Notes under the pieces: generated by a model | What the model was told of the DNA's origin: nothing | The model's input: the letters and a program-made list of their open reading frames with translations, nothing else | The model's database searches: none | Made by a program: the position numbers and the translations under genes | Source of the DNA: Linum tenue | Lineage: Eukaryota; Streptophyta; Magnoliopsida; Malpighiales; Linaceae | Length of the DNA stretch: 64,000 bases | Direction: 5' to 3' | Assembly (NCBI GenBank): GCA_946122785.1 | Contig: CAMGYJ010000004.1 | Location: 16,328,150 to 16,392,149 of the forward strand | Shown here: positions 47,771 through 59,500 of the stretch, piece after piece | Layout of the letters: each line of letters opens with the position of its first letter | Numbering within the stretch: the stretch's first letter is position 1

Positions 47771-49111
47771 TGACTCACTCCTACTGTCACTCTAGAAAAT
47801 GGCCAAGTATAACCACTTCCTAAAGCGTAGTATAGCGGGTTTGGGTTTTAATGTCAACCCGGGTCCTAGATTTGATGACTACTCGGTTAATTCTCGTTAT
47901 CTAGCAGTGAACTCTTAGTGCAGATTCAAACAAACAAAAACGCAAAGCAAGTTAAACGGTTGTTCAAGTCCAGAGAGGTCACCCGGATATGGTTCCCCCT
48001 AGACTGCAGTTAAGCCGGATTGCAACTTACCAAGTTCAGTTTTCATGAAAGTTATACTGTGGAAGGTTCTTAAACAGTCTGAAGTCTCGACGACTAAAGG
48101 TCTCCAGACCCTCTCAATCAGAGTCTCTAGCGGGCGACTAACCTCCATCGGAGTAAACAGATTGAGGCCCTAGCGAACCAAACCTCCACTACCGAATTGA
48201 ATTCGGTACAGAATAGCGAATTGGCTCCTCGACTAAAGTCACCAATTCACTACCTTCAATTAAGGATACTCTATCAACCTAGGCAGATATTCTCATTCTA
48301 GGTCAAAGCAGAAACAACAGGAATTTGATCAGGATTCAAGTCATTCAATCATTCAAACCTCAATCGAATATAATCAATTCATAAACTCTGTACTTGGGTT
48401 CATACAATCAGACCTAGCATACAAATCTAGGGTTCTCCATACCCAGATGAATGGGGAAACTACTCCATGGAGAAAGAAGCAAAAGCAGATTCAGACGCGG
48501 AAATCATACTGTGAAGATGGATTTCTGCTCCTGGACGTTAATCGGCACTTCTCCAAGCTCAAGCCGGGCTCCAATGGTGATGAAGATCAAGCTATGGCAC
48601 TTAGGAACTCTGGTTCGTCGCTCTCTCTTTAGGAATCGCTCTATCTCTCTAAAACTCGGAACCCTTGAATGTTGGCCTTCTTCTTCCTTAAATTGGCTGC
48701 CTGTCGCGATACCCGGTCGAAATACTCGGTCGGGTATTTTGGGTCTCGACCGGGTATTATTCAAAACGCACGTTTCATTCGAGGGAAAATCCCCGGTCTG
48801 CTCCAATAATCCCCGACCGGGGATTTAAGCCTTCTGCCCGGGCCCTTATCTGATTCTCGGGGGCGCCCAAAGTAATAATACCCGATCGGGTATTCTTGGT
48901 CATGGCCGGTTATTTTCCTCCATCAGCCCCCCTTCGTCCCAACTTCGCTCCTTTCGACCCAGAACTTGTTTCTCCGCCTTGATTCCAACGCCGGGTCCTG
49001 AAATATGACATAAACACACAACCTAGAGAGAAATCGGCTTAAAACACGAGAATCCACATCTCAAACGGCTTTAGAATAGGGTGAAAAACATGTGTAATTA
49101 TCGGTCTATCA
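47771..49111 (-). mobile_element. Nested solo LTR (same family as 23062-24424)
   Basis: The 1341-bp LTR reads TGATAGACCG at 49111 to GAGTCA at 47771 on the minus strand. It is flanked by the perfect 5-bp duplication ATGTG (47766-47770 and 49112-49116). It has the same palindrome cluster (about 48700-48900) as the copy at 23062. It is inserted in the interior of the Tat-like element and is therefore the youngest layer here. Confidence 0.92.
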
Positions 49112-49659
49112 ATGTGTTTTTAAGGGCACGGATAGAGCTTCCGACCCCCCTTAACTTCATTGACCCTCCACACGAGTTGAGGAAAAGGAGTTAAAAGAAG
49201 TACTCTGGCGAGCCCCAGATGTACAAAAAATTGCTCTTGCTCGACTAATAAGGGTCGACCGTGCAGAAGACTGCAGTTGGAACCCCCACCAAGTGAATGA
49301 AGAGAAAAAGAGAAAAAGAAATGTAAATGAAAGTGCAAAAAGGGGTTCCAACGGTGAAATGAAGTGAAAGAGCACCCCGGTACAACGAGTCCTTTGGTTG
49401 TGAATGGTGTGATTCCCTTTATCCATGAACTGGCTGTCTTACTTCCACTTCTTCTCATGATCCTGGCTTGAGTCTAGTACTCGCATTGAGAGAGATAGGG
49501 GACGTCTTAGAAGACCAGTTGACCTCCTAAGCTGCTATATGATCTAGGAACTCCTCTACCGACGATCGGGGTTGTTTTTTGCTATAGAGGTCTGGAGAGC
49601 TGCATTGGTTTGAGTTAGGTTTGCTTGGGGACAAGCAAACAATTAAGTGTGGGGGAATT
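49112..49659. other. Non-coding interior of the Tat-like element, right of the solo LTR, with polypurine tract
   Basis: Ends with acaagcaaacaattaagtg and a purine run (gtgggggaa) directly before the 3' LTR, the plus-strand priming site. No gene recognised. Confidence 0.65.
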
Positions 49660-51202
49660 TGATAACATCGTATTTGCACATGTTTGCACCCTCGTTTCTT
49701 GATCATTTTGGCTTGAGTTTTTTCTTTCTTGGACTATTTATGCTAGGTTGTGTTCCTTTGTCACATTTCAGGTCCTAGCATGTGAATTGAAGCATATGCG
49801 CAAGTTTCAAGTCAATCGGAGATCATTTGACAATTCGAGAGAAGAAACACGAGCATGACCTGAGTAATAATGGACTTATACCTCATATTAGGGACAAATA
49901 ATCATGGAATTTTGTCATGAAAATAAAGAGGACGAGACTACGAGCGTCTGGGATCAAACGGCGACTGATTCGGAGTCCGGACGAGGGAGAAACGAAGCAT
50001 TAAACAGAGGCTGAGCAAGCCACACGGGCACGCCTAAAAACCCACACGGCCGTGTGACCTGGCTGTGTGGCACCAAATTGTACGGGCGAAGTCACACGGG
50101 CCGTGTAGAGGACCCCTTGTGGCCGTGTGAAGGCTCGGTAAATCCCACACGGGCATCCTGGAACTCCACACGGCCGTGTGGGTCGTGGCCGCGTAGGAAG
50201 GCTGAGCCACTTATCAAAACGCCGCGGTTTGCTAAAAGTCACACGGGCAGCTGGGGAAGTCACACGGCCATGTGGCCTGGCCATGTGATCGGGAATTTCT
50301 GGTTAAAACCCGATTTTCAGCAAAAGGAAAGGGGAGAGCTGGGTTTTTGGTTCCCAAACACCCAAGGGACGAACCCTAGAGAGAGAGCGACTTGGGAACA
50401 TTCTTGGAGCTATTTTGGAGGATTTCTTCGCCATTGGAGCTCGGGAATCAAGCTTGGAGATGGAGATTGAAGATCTAGATCAGATTTCTGCAGTCTCTCT
50501 CTTCTCTATGGAGTAACTTCCCTTCACTTAGGTTTTGAGGAACCCTAGTTCCATGTGTTAGGATCTTTCTTGTATGAAGTTTTGGATGCTATATTGTTTG
50601 ATTATAATCGATTGAGGCATGATTTATTGAGTCAATTGAATCTTGATCAAATTCTCTTGATTTCTGCTTTAACCTATGATAGATAGAATCTGATTAGGTT
50701 AAGAGAGCTTCCTTGATTGATAGTGGTGAATTGGTTGTGCGAGAGTCAATCAATTCACTGCTTTGTACTGGAATTCATTCCAGTAGTGGAGTTCTTTGTT
50801 CATAGCCTCAGCTTTCTATCCTGGTGAAGACTAGTCGCCTGTCAGGTAGTTGGACTGAGAGGGCTTGGTCAGCTTAAGAGATTCCAAGCTACTGTCGGAT
50901 CTTCCGCAGTTTAATCAACAGTAAATCAACCCAGGGTAATTACAATTGAGACCTAACTGAGGAGTTAGGGGGACTCATTCCCGAGTGACTCTTCCTTGAC
51001 TTCAGAAAACCGAACCTTTTCCTGCTTTCTTACTGCTTTTACTTAAAACAACAATTACTCGACTTAGTTTGCTAGATAATAGATAATCACGGAGTAGGCA
51101 GTAGATCTAGACCCCGGGTTGACATTAGAACTTGCTACTTTACTACATTCCCGGACTGCGATTATACTTGGTTGCAGTTTGGTGTTGTGTTTTAGCATGT
51201 CA
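49660..51202 (+). repeat. 3' LTR of the Tat-like element
   Basis: 1543 bp, TGATAACATCG to CATGTCA, followed by the target duplication AGTGT. Colinear with the 5' LTR, including the cacacggccgtgtg palindrome cluster at about 50010-50290. Confidence 0.92.
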
Positions 51203-51975
51203 AGTGTGGTATGATGTTGATTGCTTGTGTCTTTGTTTTGCAGATCAAGAAGACAGCTAAAGAACCTGATCCTATTGAGACTTTCAGGAAGTTTCATTCT
51301 ACAAAGGATAATTTCACCACTCCCAAGGCTAAGGCTCTACATGTAAGTACAACACGTTCTGAATTCAAATCATTTTGCTTGGTGTTATTGATGTGTTAAA
51401 GTGCATGTAAGAACCATAAATACTTGCATCATTTTTTATCTCAATGTGTTTAGGCTAGAATAAAGTCCAAAGAGGCAGAGAATTTGAGTAAAGGGGAGGA
51501 TGTGAACAAGTTTGCTATTTATAGAGAGGTGGTAGGCCAGCAGTGAATGAAGCCAGTGCTTGGGATGGTTTGTGGGGTCAGTGGGCTGGATGTGTTTGGC
51601 TCTACATCAAGTCAAGACTGTAGCAAAAAGTGCAAAGAGGATCAAAGGATAGAGAAGGAGAAGAGTGATGAGTAGATGAGAATGATGGAAGAACAGATCG
51701 AGCAAGTGAACCGTAATATGCCTCTGGTTGTCGAGGTGAAGCCGAGGAGGCTTGGGATCCAGCTGCTAGAGTCGTCCAATGTAAGTCTCATCCTATTTTT
51801 CTTATGTCTTAATAAATGCATGTATGTATGGAATGAGTAATTTCCCTGCACTTTTCCTGTTCTATGCGATGATGTAGGCTGCACAAAACAATGACATAGA
51901 TGGTGAAGTAGAAGTTGATGATGAGGAAGAAGATGACGATAGTGAAGATGACGAGGAAGGTGATGTGACAAACTA

Positions 51976-53185
51976 ATGATGCAGTGGTCGACGTGCAATG
52001 AAGGTCTGCAGCTAGGAGTGGTGTTTTGTCCTTGTGTTTTTTCCTTTCTTAGTTATGAGTATCGTGTTTAATTTTTTGTTGGTGTACTCGTTTAGTGCAT
52101 GTAAGACAGTGTGTTTTGTTTGTGCACTTGTTTAGTGCATATAAGACAGTGGTAGAAATGCCTTTCATCTTAAGTATCCAGTATGTAAGACAATGGTGGT
52201 CATGCCACCTTTCTTTACTTCCAAGTATTTGTCTTTTAGCTATTTCTAATAATTTTTATGATTAATGAAATTGCAATTAAAATATAATATTACAATTTCT
52301 TTGATCATCAAAACAAATATGATTGTAATAATAACGTTGACAAAATGTAAAATGATTTCCAACGATTAATAATTTATTTGTGACAAATTGTAACAATACT
52401 CGCTACTTTTGTTACAACAACAGGCCCTCAAAAAATCTATATGTGACGAATCTAATTTCATCACATCTAATTTTATTATCGACAAATTTTGTATTCCGAA
52501 CCAAAATTATTTGACGGAAATTTGCAAGAGTGTTTTTGGAATAGCAAACATCAACGAGTCCAGTGCATCACAAATAATGATATTAACGACAAAATGTTTT
52601 CCCCGACCAATAGTATTTGACGCAAATGACAAAGGATATTTTTCAAAAATTGAGCAACAACGAATCCAATTCGATCACAAATAATGTTATTTCGAAAAAA
52701 AAATTCTGACCAACATGATTGAACGAAAATTACAAAGGGCATTTTTCTAAAAATAAATAACAACGAGCCCAATTCCATCACAAATAATGTTATTCCGACA
52801 AATTTGGGTTTTTATGACCAACATTATTTGACGAAAATTAAGAAGGGTATATTTGGAATTTAGATCTCGATCCTAATTTTACAATTTCACAATGAGCCAC
52901 TATTGTCGTAAATATAATCAAAGGGTATTTAAGTCATAAAATGTTTACTTCTGATAACATTTGTTAGTTAAAAAAAAATTCAATCACAAAAAAACTTCGT
53001 CATTTTATGAGTATCAAGTGCAATTTATTTATGACCAAGATAATTTATGTAATAATAGCAAAATATTTGTTACAAATAATTTTTTGTGACGCCTTAACGA
53101 ATTTCCACTTTTTGCGATGGGACTTTTTCCCATAACGACCAACGACTGTCTTTTTTGGTCATAACAGACTGTCTTCTTTGTAGAG
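51976..53185. other. CACTA right end: subterminal repeats and terminal inverted repeat
   Basis: About 450 bp of AT-rich 3' flank of the tnpA-like gene, including a direct repeat of gtttagtgcat-taagacagtg near 52091 and 52130. Then four tandem subterminal units of about 105 bp (starting about 52459, 52565, 52672 and 52775), each with atcacaaataatg, a cgacaaa run, gaccaa, tttgacg-aaa and caacga-tccaa. Then about 300 bp to the terminal repeat at 53157-53185. Such repeats are the expected TnpA binding region. Confidence 0.75.
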
Positions 53186-55611
53186 CTGTTTCATAATGAC
53201 CAAACGTGCACGTGTGGGAACTCTTAGTGCCGATTTCAAATAGCACAATAAGGGGGATTGGTGCTCCAAATGTCTGGTAATGTTGATGGACATGTGATTC
53301 AATGATTTGTTTAGTCATATAAACACATAAACTACTTACTTGTGTCATAATTACCAACCATGCAGGAGTACAAACTCTTAATACCGATTCTAAATTGCAC
53401 AATAAGGGGATTTTGTGCTCCAAATCTCTCGTAACATTGACGAGCAAGAGATTCATTGATTGGTTTAGTCATATAGACATATAAACCACTTTAAGTGTCA
53501 TAATGACAAAGCGTGCACGAGTACGAACTCAAAGTATCGAGTACAAATTGTACAATAAGTAGATTCATGCTGCAAATGTCGTTTAATAAGGATGGACTTG
53601 TGATTCATTGATTGGTTTAGTCATATAAATACATAAACCGCTTAATTGTGTCATAATGACGAAACGTGCACAAATACAAACTCTAAGTACCGAGTACAAA
53701 TCGCACAATAAGGCTATTCATGCTCTAAATGTCTTGTAATGTTGATTGACATGTGATTCAATTATTGCTTTAGTCATATAAAACATAAACCGCTTAAATG
53801 TGTCGTAATGACATAACGTGCACGAGAACGAACTCTTAGTGCCGAGTCAAAATTGTACAACAAGGGGGATTTGTGCTCCAAATGTCTTGTAATGTTGATG
53901 GACATGTGAATCATTGATTGGTTTAGTCTTATAAACACATAAACCGCTTAATTGTGTCATAATGACCAAACATGCACGAGTATGAACTCATAGTACCGAA
54001 TCCAAATTGTACAATCAGGGGGATTTGTGCTCCAAATGTCTTGTAATGTTGATGGACCTGTGATTCATTGATTGGTATAGTCAAATAAACAGAAAGACCA
54101 CTTAATTGTGTTATAATTGAATAGCGTGCACGAGTACGAACTCTACCTACCGAGTATAAATCGTACAATAAGGGGATTCATGCTCCAAATGTCTTGCACC
54201 GTTGATGGACATGTGATTCAATTATTGTTTTAGTGATATAAAAACATAAACGCCTAATTGTGTCGTAATGACATAACGTGATCGAGTACGAACTCTTAGT
54301 ACCAAGTCCAAATTATTCAACAAGGGGTATTTGTGCTCAAAATATCTTGTAATGTTGATGGACATGTGAATCATTGATTAGTTTAGTCACATAAACACAT
54401 AAATCGTTTAATTATGTCATAATGACCAAACGTGCCATAGTACGAACTCTTAGTACAGAGTACAGATCGTACAATAAGGTAGATTTGTGCTCCAAATGTC
54501 TTGTGATGTTGATGGACTTGTGATTCATTGATTGGTTGAGTCATATAAACACATAAATCGCTTAATTGTGTCACAATGACAAAAAGTGCACGAGTACGAA
54601 CTCTTAGTACAGGGTCCAAATTGTACAATAAGGTGGTTTTGCACTCCAAAAGTCTTGTAATGTTGATAAACATGTGATTCAATGATTGGTTTCGTCATAT
54701 AAACACATAAACCGCTTAATTGTGTCATAATGAAAAGACGTGCACGAGTTCGAAATTATAGTACCGAGTCCAAATTGTACAATAAAGTGGATTTGCCCTC
54801 CAAATATATTGTCATGTTGATGGACATGTGAATCACTGATTAGTTTAATCATATAAACACATAAACAATTTAATTATGTCATAATGACCAAATGTGCCAT
54901 AGTACGAACTCTTAGTACCGAGTACATATCGTACAATATGGTAGATTTGTGCTCTAAATGTCTTGTAATGTTGATGGACTTGTGATTCATTGATTGGTTT
55001 AGTCATATAAACACATAAATCGCTTAATTGTGTCATAATGACAAAAAGTGCACGAGTACGAACTATTAGTATCGAGTCCAAATTGCACAATATGGTGGAT
55101 TTACGCTCCAAATGTCTTGTAATGTTGATAGAAATGTGATTCAATGATTGGTTAAGTCATATAAACACATAAACCGCTTAATTGTTTCATAATAACAAGA
55201 CGTGCACGACTCGAACTATTAGTACCGAGTCAAAATTGTACAATACGGTGGATTTGCACTTCAAATGTCTTGTAATGTTGATAAACATGTGATTCAATGA
55301 TTAGTTTAGTCATATAAACACATAAACCGTTTAATTGTGTCATAATGACAAGACGTGCACGAGTATGAACTATTAGTACCGAGTCCAAATTGCACAATAA
55401 GGTGGATTTACACTCCAAATGTCTTGTAATGGTGATAGAAATGTGATTCAATGATTGGTTAAGTCATATAAAAACACAAGACGTGCACGATTGTGAACTA
55501 TTAGTACCGAGTCCAAATTGTACAATACGGTGGATTTGCACTCCAAATGTCTTGTTATGTTGATGGACATGTGATTCAATGATTGCTTTTGTCATATAAA
55601 CACATAAACCG
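53186..55611. repeat. Satellite array block 4, about 16 monomers, two variant classes
   Basis: Continues block 3 after the CACTA insertion in the same orientation. Up to about 54410 monomers resemble the ggggga-ttYgtgctcc class. From about 54420 classes with aaggtggatttRcactcc and gacaagacgtgcacg dominate. The block ends at aaccg, the target site of the CRM-like element. Confidence 0.94.
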
Positions 55612-56293
55612 TGATGAGGACATCAATGGGCCAGTCACACGTGCTAAGGCAAGGACGTTGAAGGAGAAGCTTGCGACATATTTGGATAGCTACTTTGGAG
55701 CAATGGATGTGGAGCTATTTCGAGGGAAGCCATATATGATGATTCGAGTGGAGGAAGAAGGAGGAAGTGCTGAAGAGAAGGCAGATTGCAAGAAGCAGCC
55801 TTAACGGGTTTGCTTAACGGGTCCAGCCTTAACGGGTTTACTTAACGGGTCCAGGCTCAACGGGTTGGGCTTAACGGGTTTGCTGGGCTGTTTCCGAGTT
55901 TCCTTGTTTTAAAGTCGGTTTATGATTGTTTTTCCATGTTGGAGTCGGATTTGGGTTGTATTTTGCCTATTTAAAGGGCTGAACACGTTGGTTTTACCCT
56001 TAGACGATTATTATTGAATTTTAGAGGCTAAAGCCGAGTTCCCTACGCGGAATTTGCCCTAATTACTCTGTCGAGAATCTCCAGAGTGCTAGAGCGACTC
56101 TTATCAGCTAGGTAATCACCCTGGTTGTGGCGAGCTACCCGTATCGATTGCCCTTTATTCCGAGTTGAATCTGTCCGATCGATTCATATATCGATTGCCC
56201 TTATTCACGGGTGAGTACTGTCCGATCGATTTCCATCCTATCCGGTTCTGTTTGGTTCGAGAAGCTTGACCCTGCGCAACTTTGATTATATCA
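55612..56293 (+). repeat. 5' LTR of the CRM-like element
   Basis: 682 bp, TGATGAGGAC to TATATCA. It begins with a copy of the last 64 codons of pol (to 55804). Then a run of seven or eight ttaacgggt-type units (55800-55885), a TATA-like tatttaaagg (about 55969), and the transcribed R/U5 part. Confidence 0.93.
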
Positions 56294-56295
56294 AG

Positions 56296-56307
56296 TGGTA
56301 TCAGAGC
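56296..56307 (+). other. Primer-binding site (initiator tRNA-Met type) of the CRM-like element
   Basis: tggtatcagagc begins two bases after the 5' LTR end and is complementary to the 3' end of initiator tRNA-Met. Confidence 0.88.
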
Positions 56308-56539
56308 TAAGGTTCAAATCAGTGGCGTGTACTTGAAGTTTTTTTGAAGATCTTGTGCGTTCTTGTTTGTGTTCTTGGTGGGTTTGTGCGAGTTCTTGAA
56401 GGTCTTGGCGTGTTCTTGAGCCGCAAGACAGGAGGTTGTTTGTTCTTGGGAGTTCTTGGTGTTTCTTGCGAGGCAAGAAGAAGGTTGTGCGAGTTCTTGT
56501 TAAGTTCTTGTGTTCTTGGACTTTTCTTGCATCGCAAAC

Positions 56540-59500
56540 ATGGAAGCAGCACTCGAAGCGATCAGAAATCAATTGGAGAACATTGCTCGTGCTCAAGAAG
56601 AGCAAACAGCAAGGCTTGCCGAGCAAGCCACGAGGATGGAGGCTGTCAAGACAAGGCTCCAGCAGCCGGTTGTGGTTGATGCAAACCCTAACCCTAGACC
56701 TCGACAAGAAGAAAGGGGAAGGGAAAACCGAGCCCCTCCACCCTTGGTTCACGAAGTACAACGTCATATGCGCCAGCATAGACGCCTTGGAATGCCTCGA
56801 GCTGAAAGGAGAGGGCGGCAGCAGCATCATGAAGAGGAGTTTAATGACGAGGAAGAAGAGGGCTTTGAGGAGGATGATGATTTGCGAAACCTCAAGGTCA
56901 TGATTCCACCTTTTCGCGGTACCACGAACCCTGATGCTTATTTGGATTGGGAGCGAAAGATGTAACTAGTGTTTGATTGTCATAACTACTCCGAGAAGAA
57001 GAAAGTGACATTGGCTGCCCTAGAGTTCTCGGATTATGCACTTGTTTGGTGGGATCAGTTGGGAACGAAACGAAGGAGAAACATGCAGCGTCCTATTGAG
57101 ACGTGGGATGAGATGAAAGGAATTATGAGGGATCGGTTTGTACCGAGTTCCCATTTGCGAGATATGTATCAAAACCTCCAGCTTCTCCGGCAAGGAACTA
57201 AAAGCGTTGAAGATTATCACAAGGAGTTGGAAGTGTTGATGATACGTGCTGATGTGAGAGAGGACCGCGAGGCTACCATAGCTCGTTTTCTGTATGGTCT
57301 CAATCGAGAGATCAAGAACGTGGTGGAGATACAACCGTTCCTTGAACTTGAAGATTTGGTGGACATGGCAAGTAAAGTGGAACGACAGCTTCGAAATAGG
57401 AGGTTTCAACCCTCCATGAATTCCACACGTTCGAGCCAAGGAGTTGCAACCAACCCTAAGCCGCAACTGCCCGTGAAAGAAGCTCCTAGACCCGCGGTAA
57501 GGGCTGATGGTGCAAATCCAGTTATGAAGCAAGGTGGATCGTCGGGGGAAATTCGTTGTTTCAAATGCCATGGAAGAGGACACATTGCGAGCCAGTGTGC
57601 CAATAAGAAGACCCTAATCTTGCTTGATAATGGTGAGTATGTATCGGAGGAAGATGTAGAGACCACCAATTCTGATGTCGATGAGTCTATGGAAATGGAA
57701 CCACCTCCAGGCAGCTTGTTTGTAACACGGAGAGTATTGTCTGTGCAGCCTAAGGAGGAGAGTGAACAGAGAGAAAATATCTTCCATACGAGATGTGTAG
57801 TTGATGGGAAGTTGCTGTCTCTAGTGATCGATGGAGGAAGTTGCACGAACATTGTGAGTGCGTGTGCGGTGAAGAGGCTAGGGCTGCCTACGTTGAAGCA
57901 TCCAAAGCCATACACGCTGCAATGGCTTAACGATCACGGATCCATCAAGGTCACAAAGCAGGCACTAATGAAGTTCGAGATTGGAGATTACAAAGATGAG
58001 ATTTTGTGTGATATAGTGCCTATGCAAGCTGCCCATGTGCTTTTTGGCAGGCCATGGCAATTTGATCGACAAGCACAGCATGATGGAGTGACAAATAGGT
58101 ACAAGTTGCAACATGGAGGAAAGAAGTTCGTGTTGAAGCCTCTGTCTCCAAGTGAAGTATATCGAGATCAACTCCAAATGCAGCAACGTCGAGAGCAAGA
58201 AAAGGCAAGTAATGCCTCGGCCAAGAAAGGAGAAGAGGGAGCTGGAATTGTGGATTCGAAGGCAGTGATGCTAGCACGCAATGGAGATTTGAAGCAAGCT
58301 GCCTGTGCACGAGAACCTTTGATTGTGCTCATGTACAGGGACGTGCTGCTCAATCAAGAGCTAGTCCAAGAAGTTCCAGCCGAAGCAAGAGTGGTGTTGG
58401 ATGAGTTCGAGGATGTGTTTCCAGAGGAAGCACCGAAGGGGCTGCCTCCTATTCGCGGAATTGAGCACCAAATTGATTTCGTGCCGGGAGCTCAAATTCC
58501 AAACAAGGCAGCATATCGAGCTAACCCGGAAGAGACCAAAGAGCTGCAAAGGCAGATTGACGAGCTCATGGAGAAGGGGCATGTTCGAGAAAGTTTGAGC
58601 CCGTGTGCAGTTCCGGTGATTCTCGTGCCAAAGAAGGATCACACCTGGCGGATGTGTGTAGACTGCCGAGCCATCAATCAAATTACAGTTAAGTATCGTC
58701 ATCCAATTCCACGATTAGATGATATGCTTGATGAATTACATGGCTCTACGGTGTTTTCCAAGATTGATTTGAGATCAGGTTACCACCAAATTCGTATGAA
58801 GGAGGGAGACGAATGGAAGACTGCGTTTAAGACCAAGCAGGGTCTATACGAATGGATGGTGATGCCCTTTGGTTTAACCAATGCTCCTAGCACGTTCATG
58901 AGGCTGATGAACCATGTTTTGAGGCCATTCATTGGCAAGTTCGTGGTCGTATACTTCGACGACATTCTGATCTACTCAAAGTGCATGGAGGATCATCTCA
59001 ATCACTTGAGAGAGGTGTTGGCGATGTTGAGAAAGGAGAAATTGTATGCTAACCTCAAGAAGTGCTCGTTTTGCACTTCTAGTGTTATTTTTCTTGGTTT
59101 TGTGGTGAGTGCAGATGGAGTCAAGGTGGATGAAGAGAAGGTGAAAGCAATTCGCGATTGGCCAATTCCAACCAACGTGAATGAGGTGCGGAGCTTTCAT
59201 GGGCTTGCTGGATTTTATCGTCGATTTGTGCCCAACTTCAGCACCATTGCCGCACCATTGACATCCATCATCAAGAAGAACGTGACGTTTTATTGGGGAG
59301 AGGAGCAGACCAGAGCATTCGAGCTGCTCAAGCACAAGCTCACGCATTCACCTATTCTGAAGTTGCCGGATTTCAATAAGACATTCGAGGTGGAGTGTGA
59401 TGCTTCTGGTTTGGGAATTGGAGCAGTGTTGATGCAAGAGAAGAAGCCGATTGCTTACTTCAGCGAAAAGTTGAGTGGGGCTGCCCTCAACTATCCGACG

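Larger units (their letters stand above)
44205..51202 (+). mobile_element. Tat/Athila-like non-autonomous LTR retrotransposon (LARD-type), 7.0 kb
   Basis: Direct LTRs 44205-45755 and 49660-51202 are flanked by the 5-bp duplication AGTGT (44200-44204 and 51203-51207). The primer site after the 5' LTR (tggcgccgttgccggggac, about 45762-45780) matches the tRNA-Asp type typical of Tat/Athila elements. Before the 3' LTR is gacaagcaaacaattaagtg followed by a G-run, also typical of this group. The interior has one acidic open frame but no pol domains, so the element must have been mobilised in trans. A solo LTR is nested in it. The LTRs differ by a few percent by eye. Confidence 0.92.
43034..51975 (+). 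pseudogene. CACTA tnpA-like gene (plant Transposase_24 / Ptta-En-Spm family), split by a Tat-like insertion
   Basis: Candidate exons: about 43034-43340, 43436-43495 (GKKRKGRGPGKG), 43626-43965 (RLWITFNEYP, then EIPPQIWQEMVCKW), 44059-44137 (SDKNKVNREK), 51244-51342 (AKEPDPIETFRKFHSTKD), 51454-51780 and 51877-51975 (acidic tail). KW followed by SDKNKxNR and then EPxPIExF is the signature order of the Transposase_24 family, encoded by CACTA elements and thought to bind subterminal repeats. The 7-kb Tat-like element sits between the GT at 44138 and the AG at 51243, that is, inside an intron. The join 44137/51244 does not keep frame in my reading, and stops occur near 51544 and 51673, so I call it a pseudogene. 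Confidence 0.75.
36376..53185 (+). mobile_element. CACTA (En/Spm) DNA transposon, 16.8 kb including nested insertions
   Basis: The left end begins CACTACAAAAAAG. The right end, read inward on the minus strand, begins CTCTACAAAGAAG. Both continue to TTATGACC within about 29 bases, an imperfect CACTA terminal inverted repeat. The flanks ttg (36373-36375) and ctg (53186-53188) are a one-mismatch 3-bp duplication inside the satellite unit aattgtttcataatg. Inside are a broken tnp2 transposase gene, a tnpA-like gene, and subterminal repeats. Two later insertions (Cassandra TRIM, Tat-like element) account for about 7.6 kb, leaving an element of about 9.2 kb. Frame lesions make it non-autonomous now. 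Confidence 0.92.

Noticed and set aside
55583..55804. Independent 73-codon gene
   Set aside because: It is the LTR copy of the last codons of the gag-pol frame (same as 61015-61207), without its own start context.
56291..56830. 179-codon minus-strand open frame
   Set aside because: Antisense to the leader and gag start of the CRM-like element; no domain.
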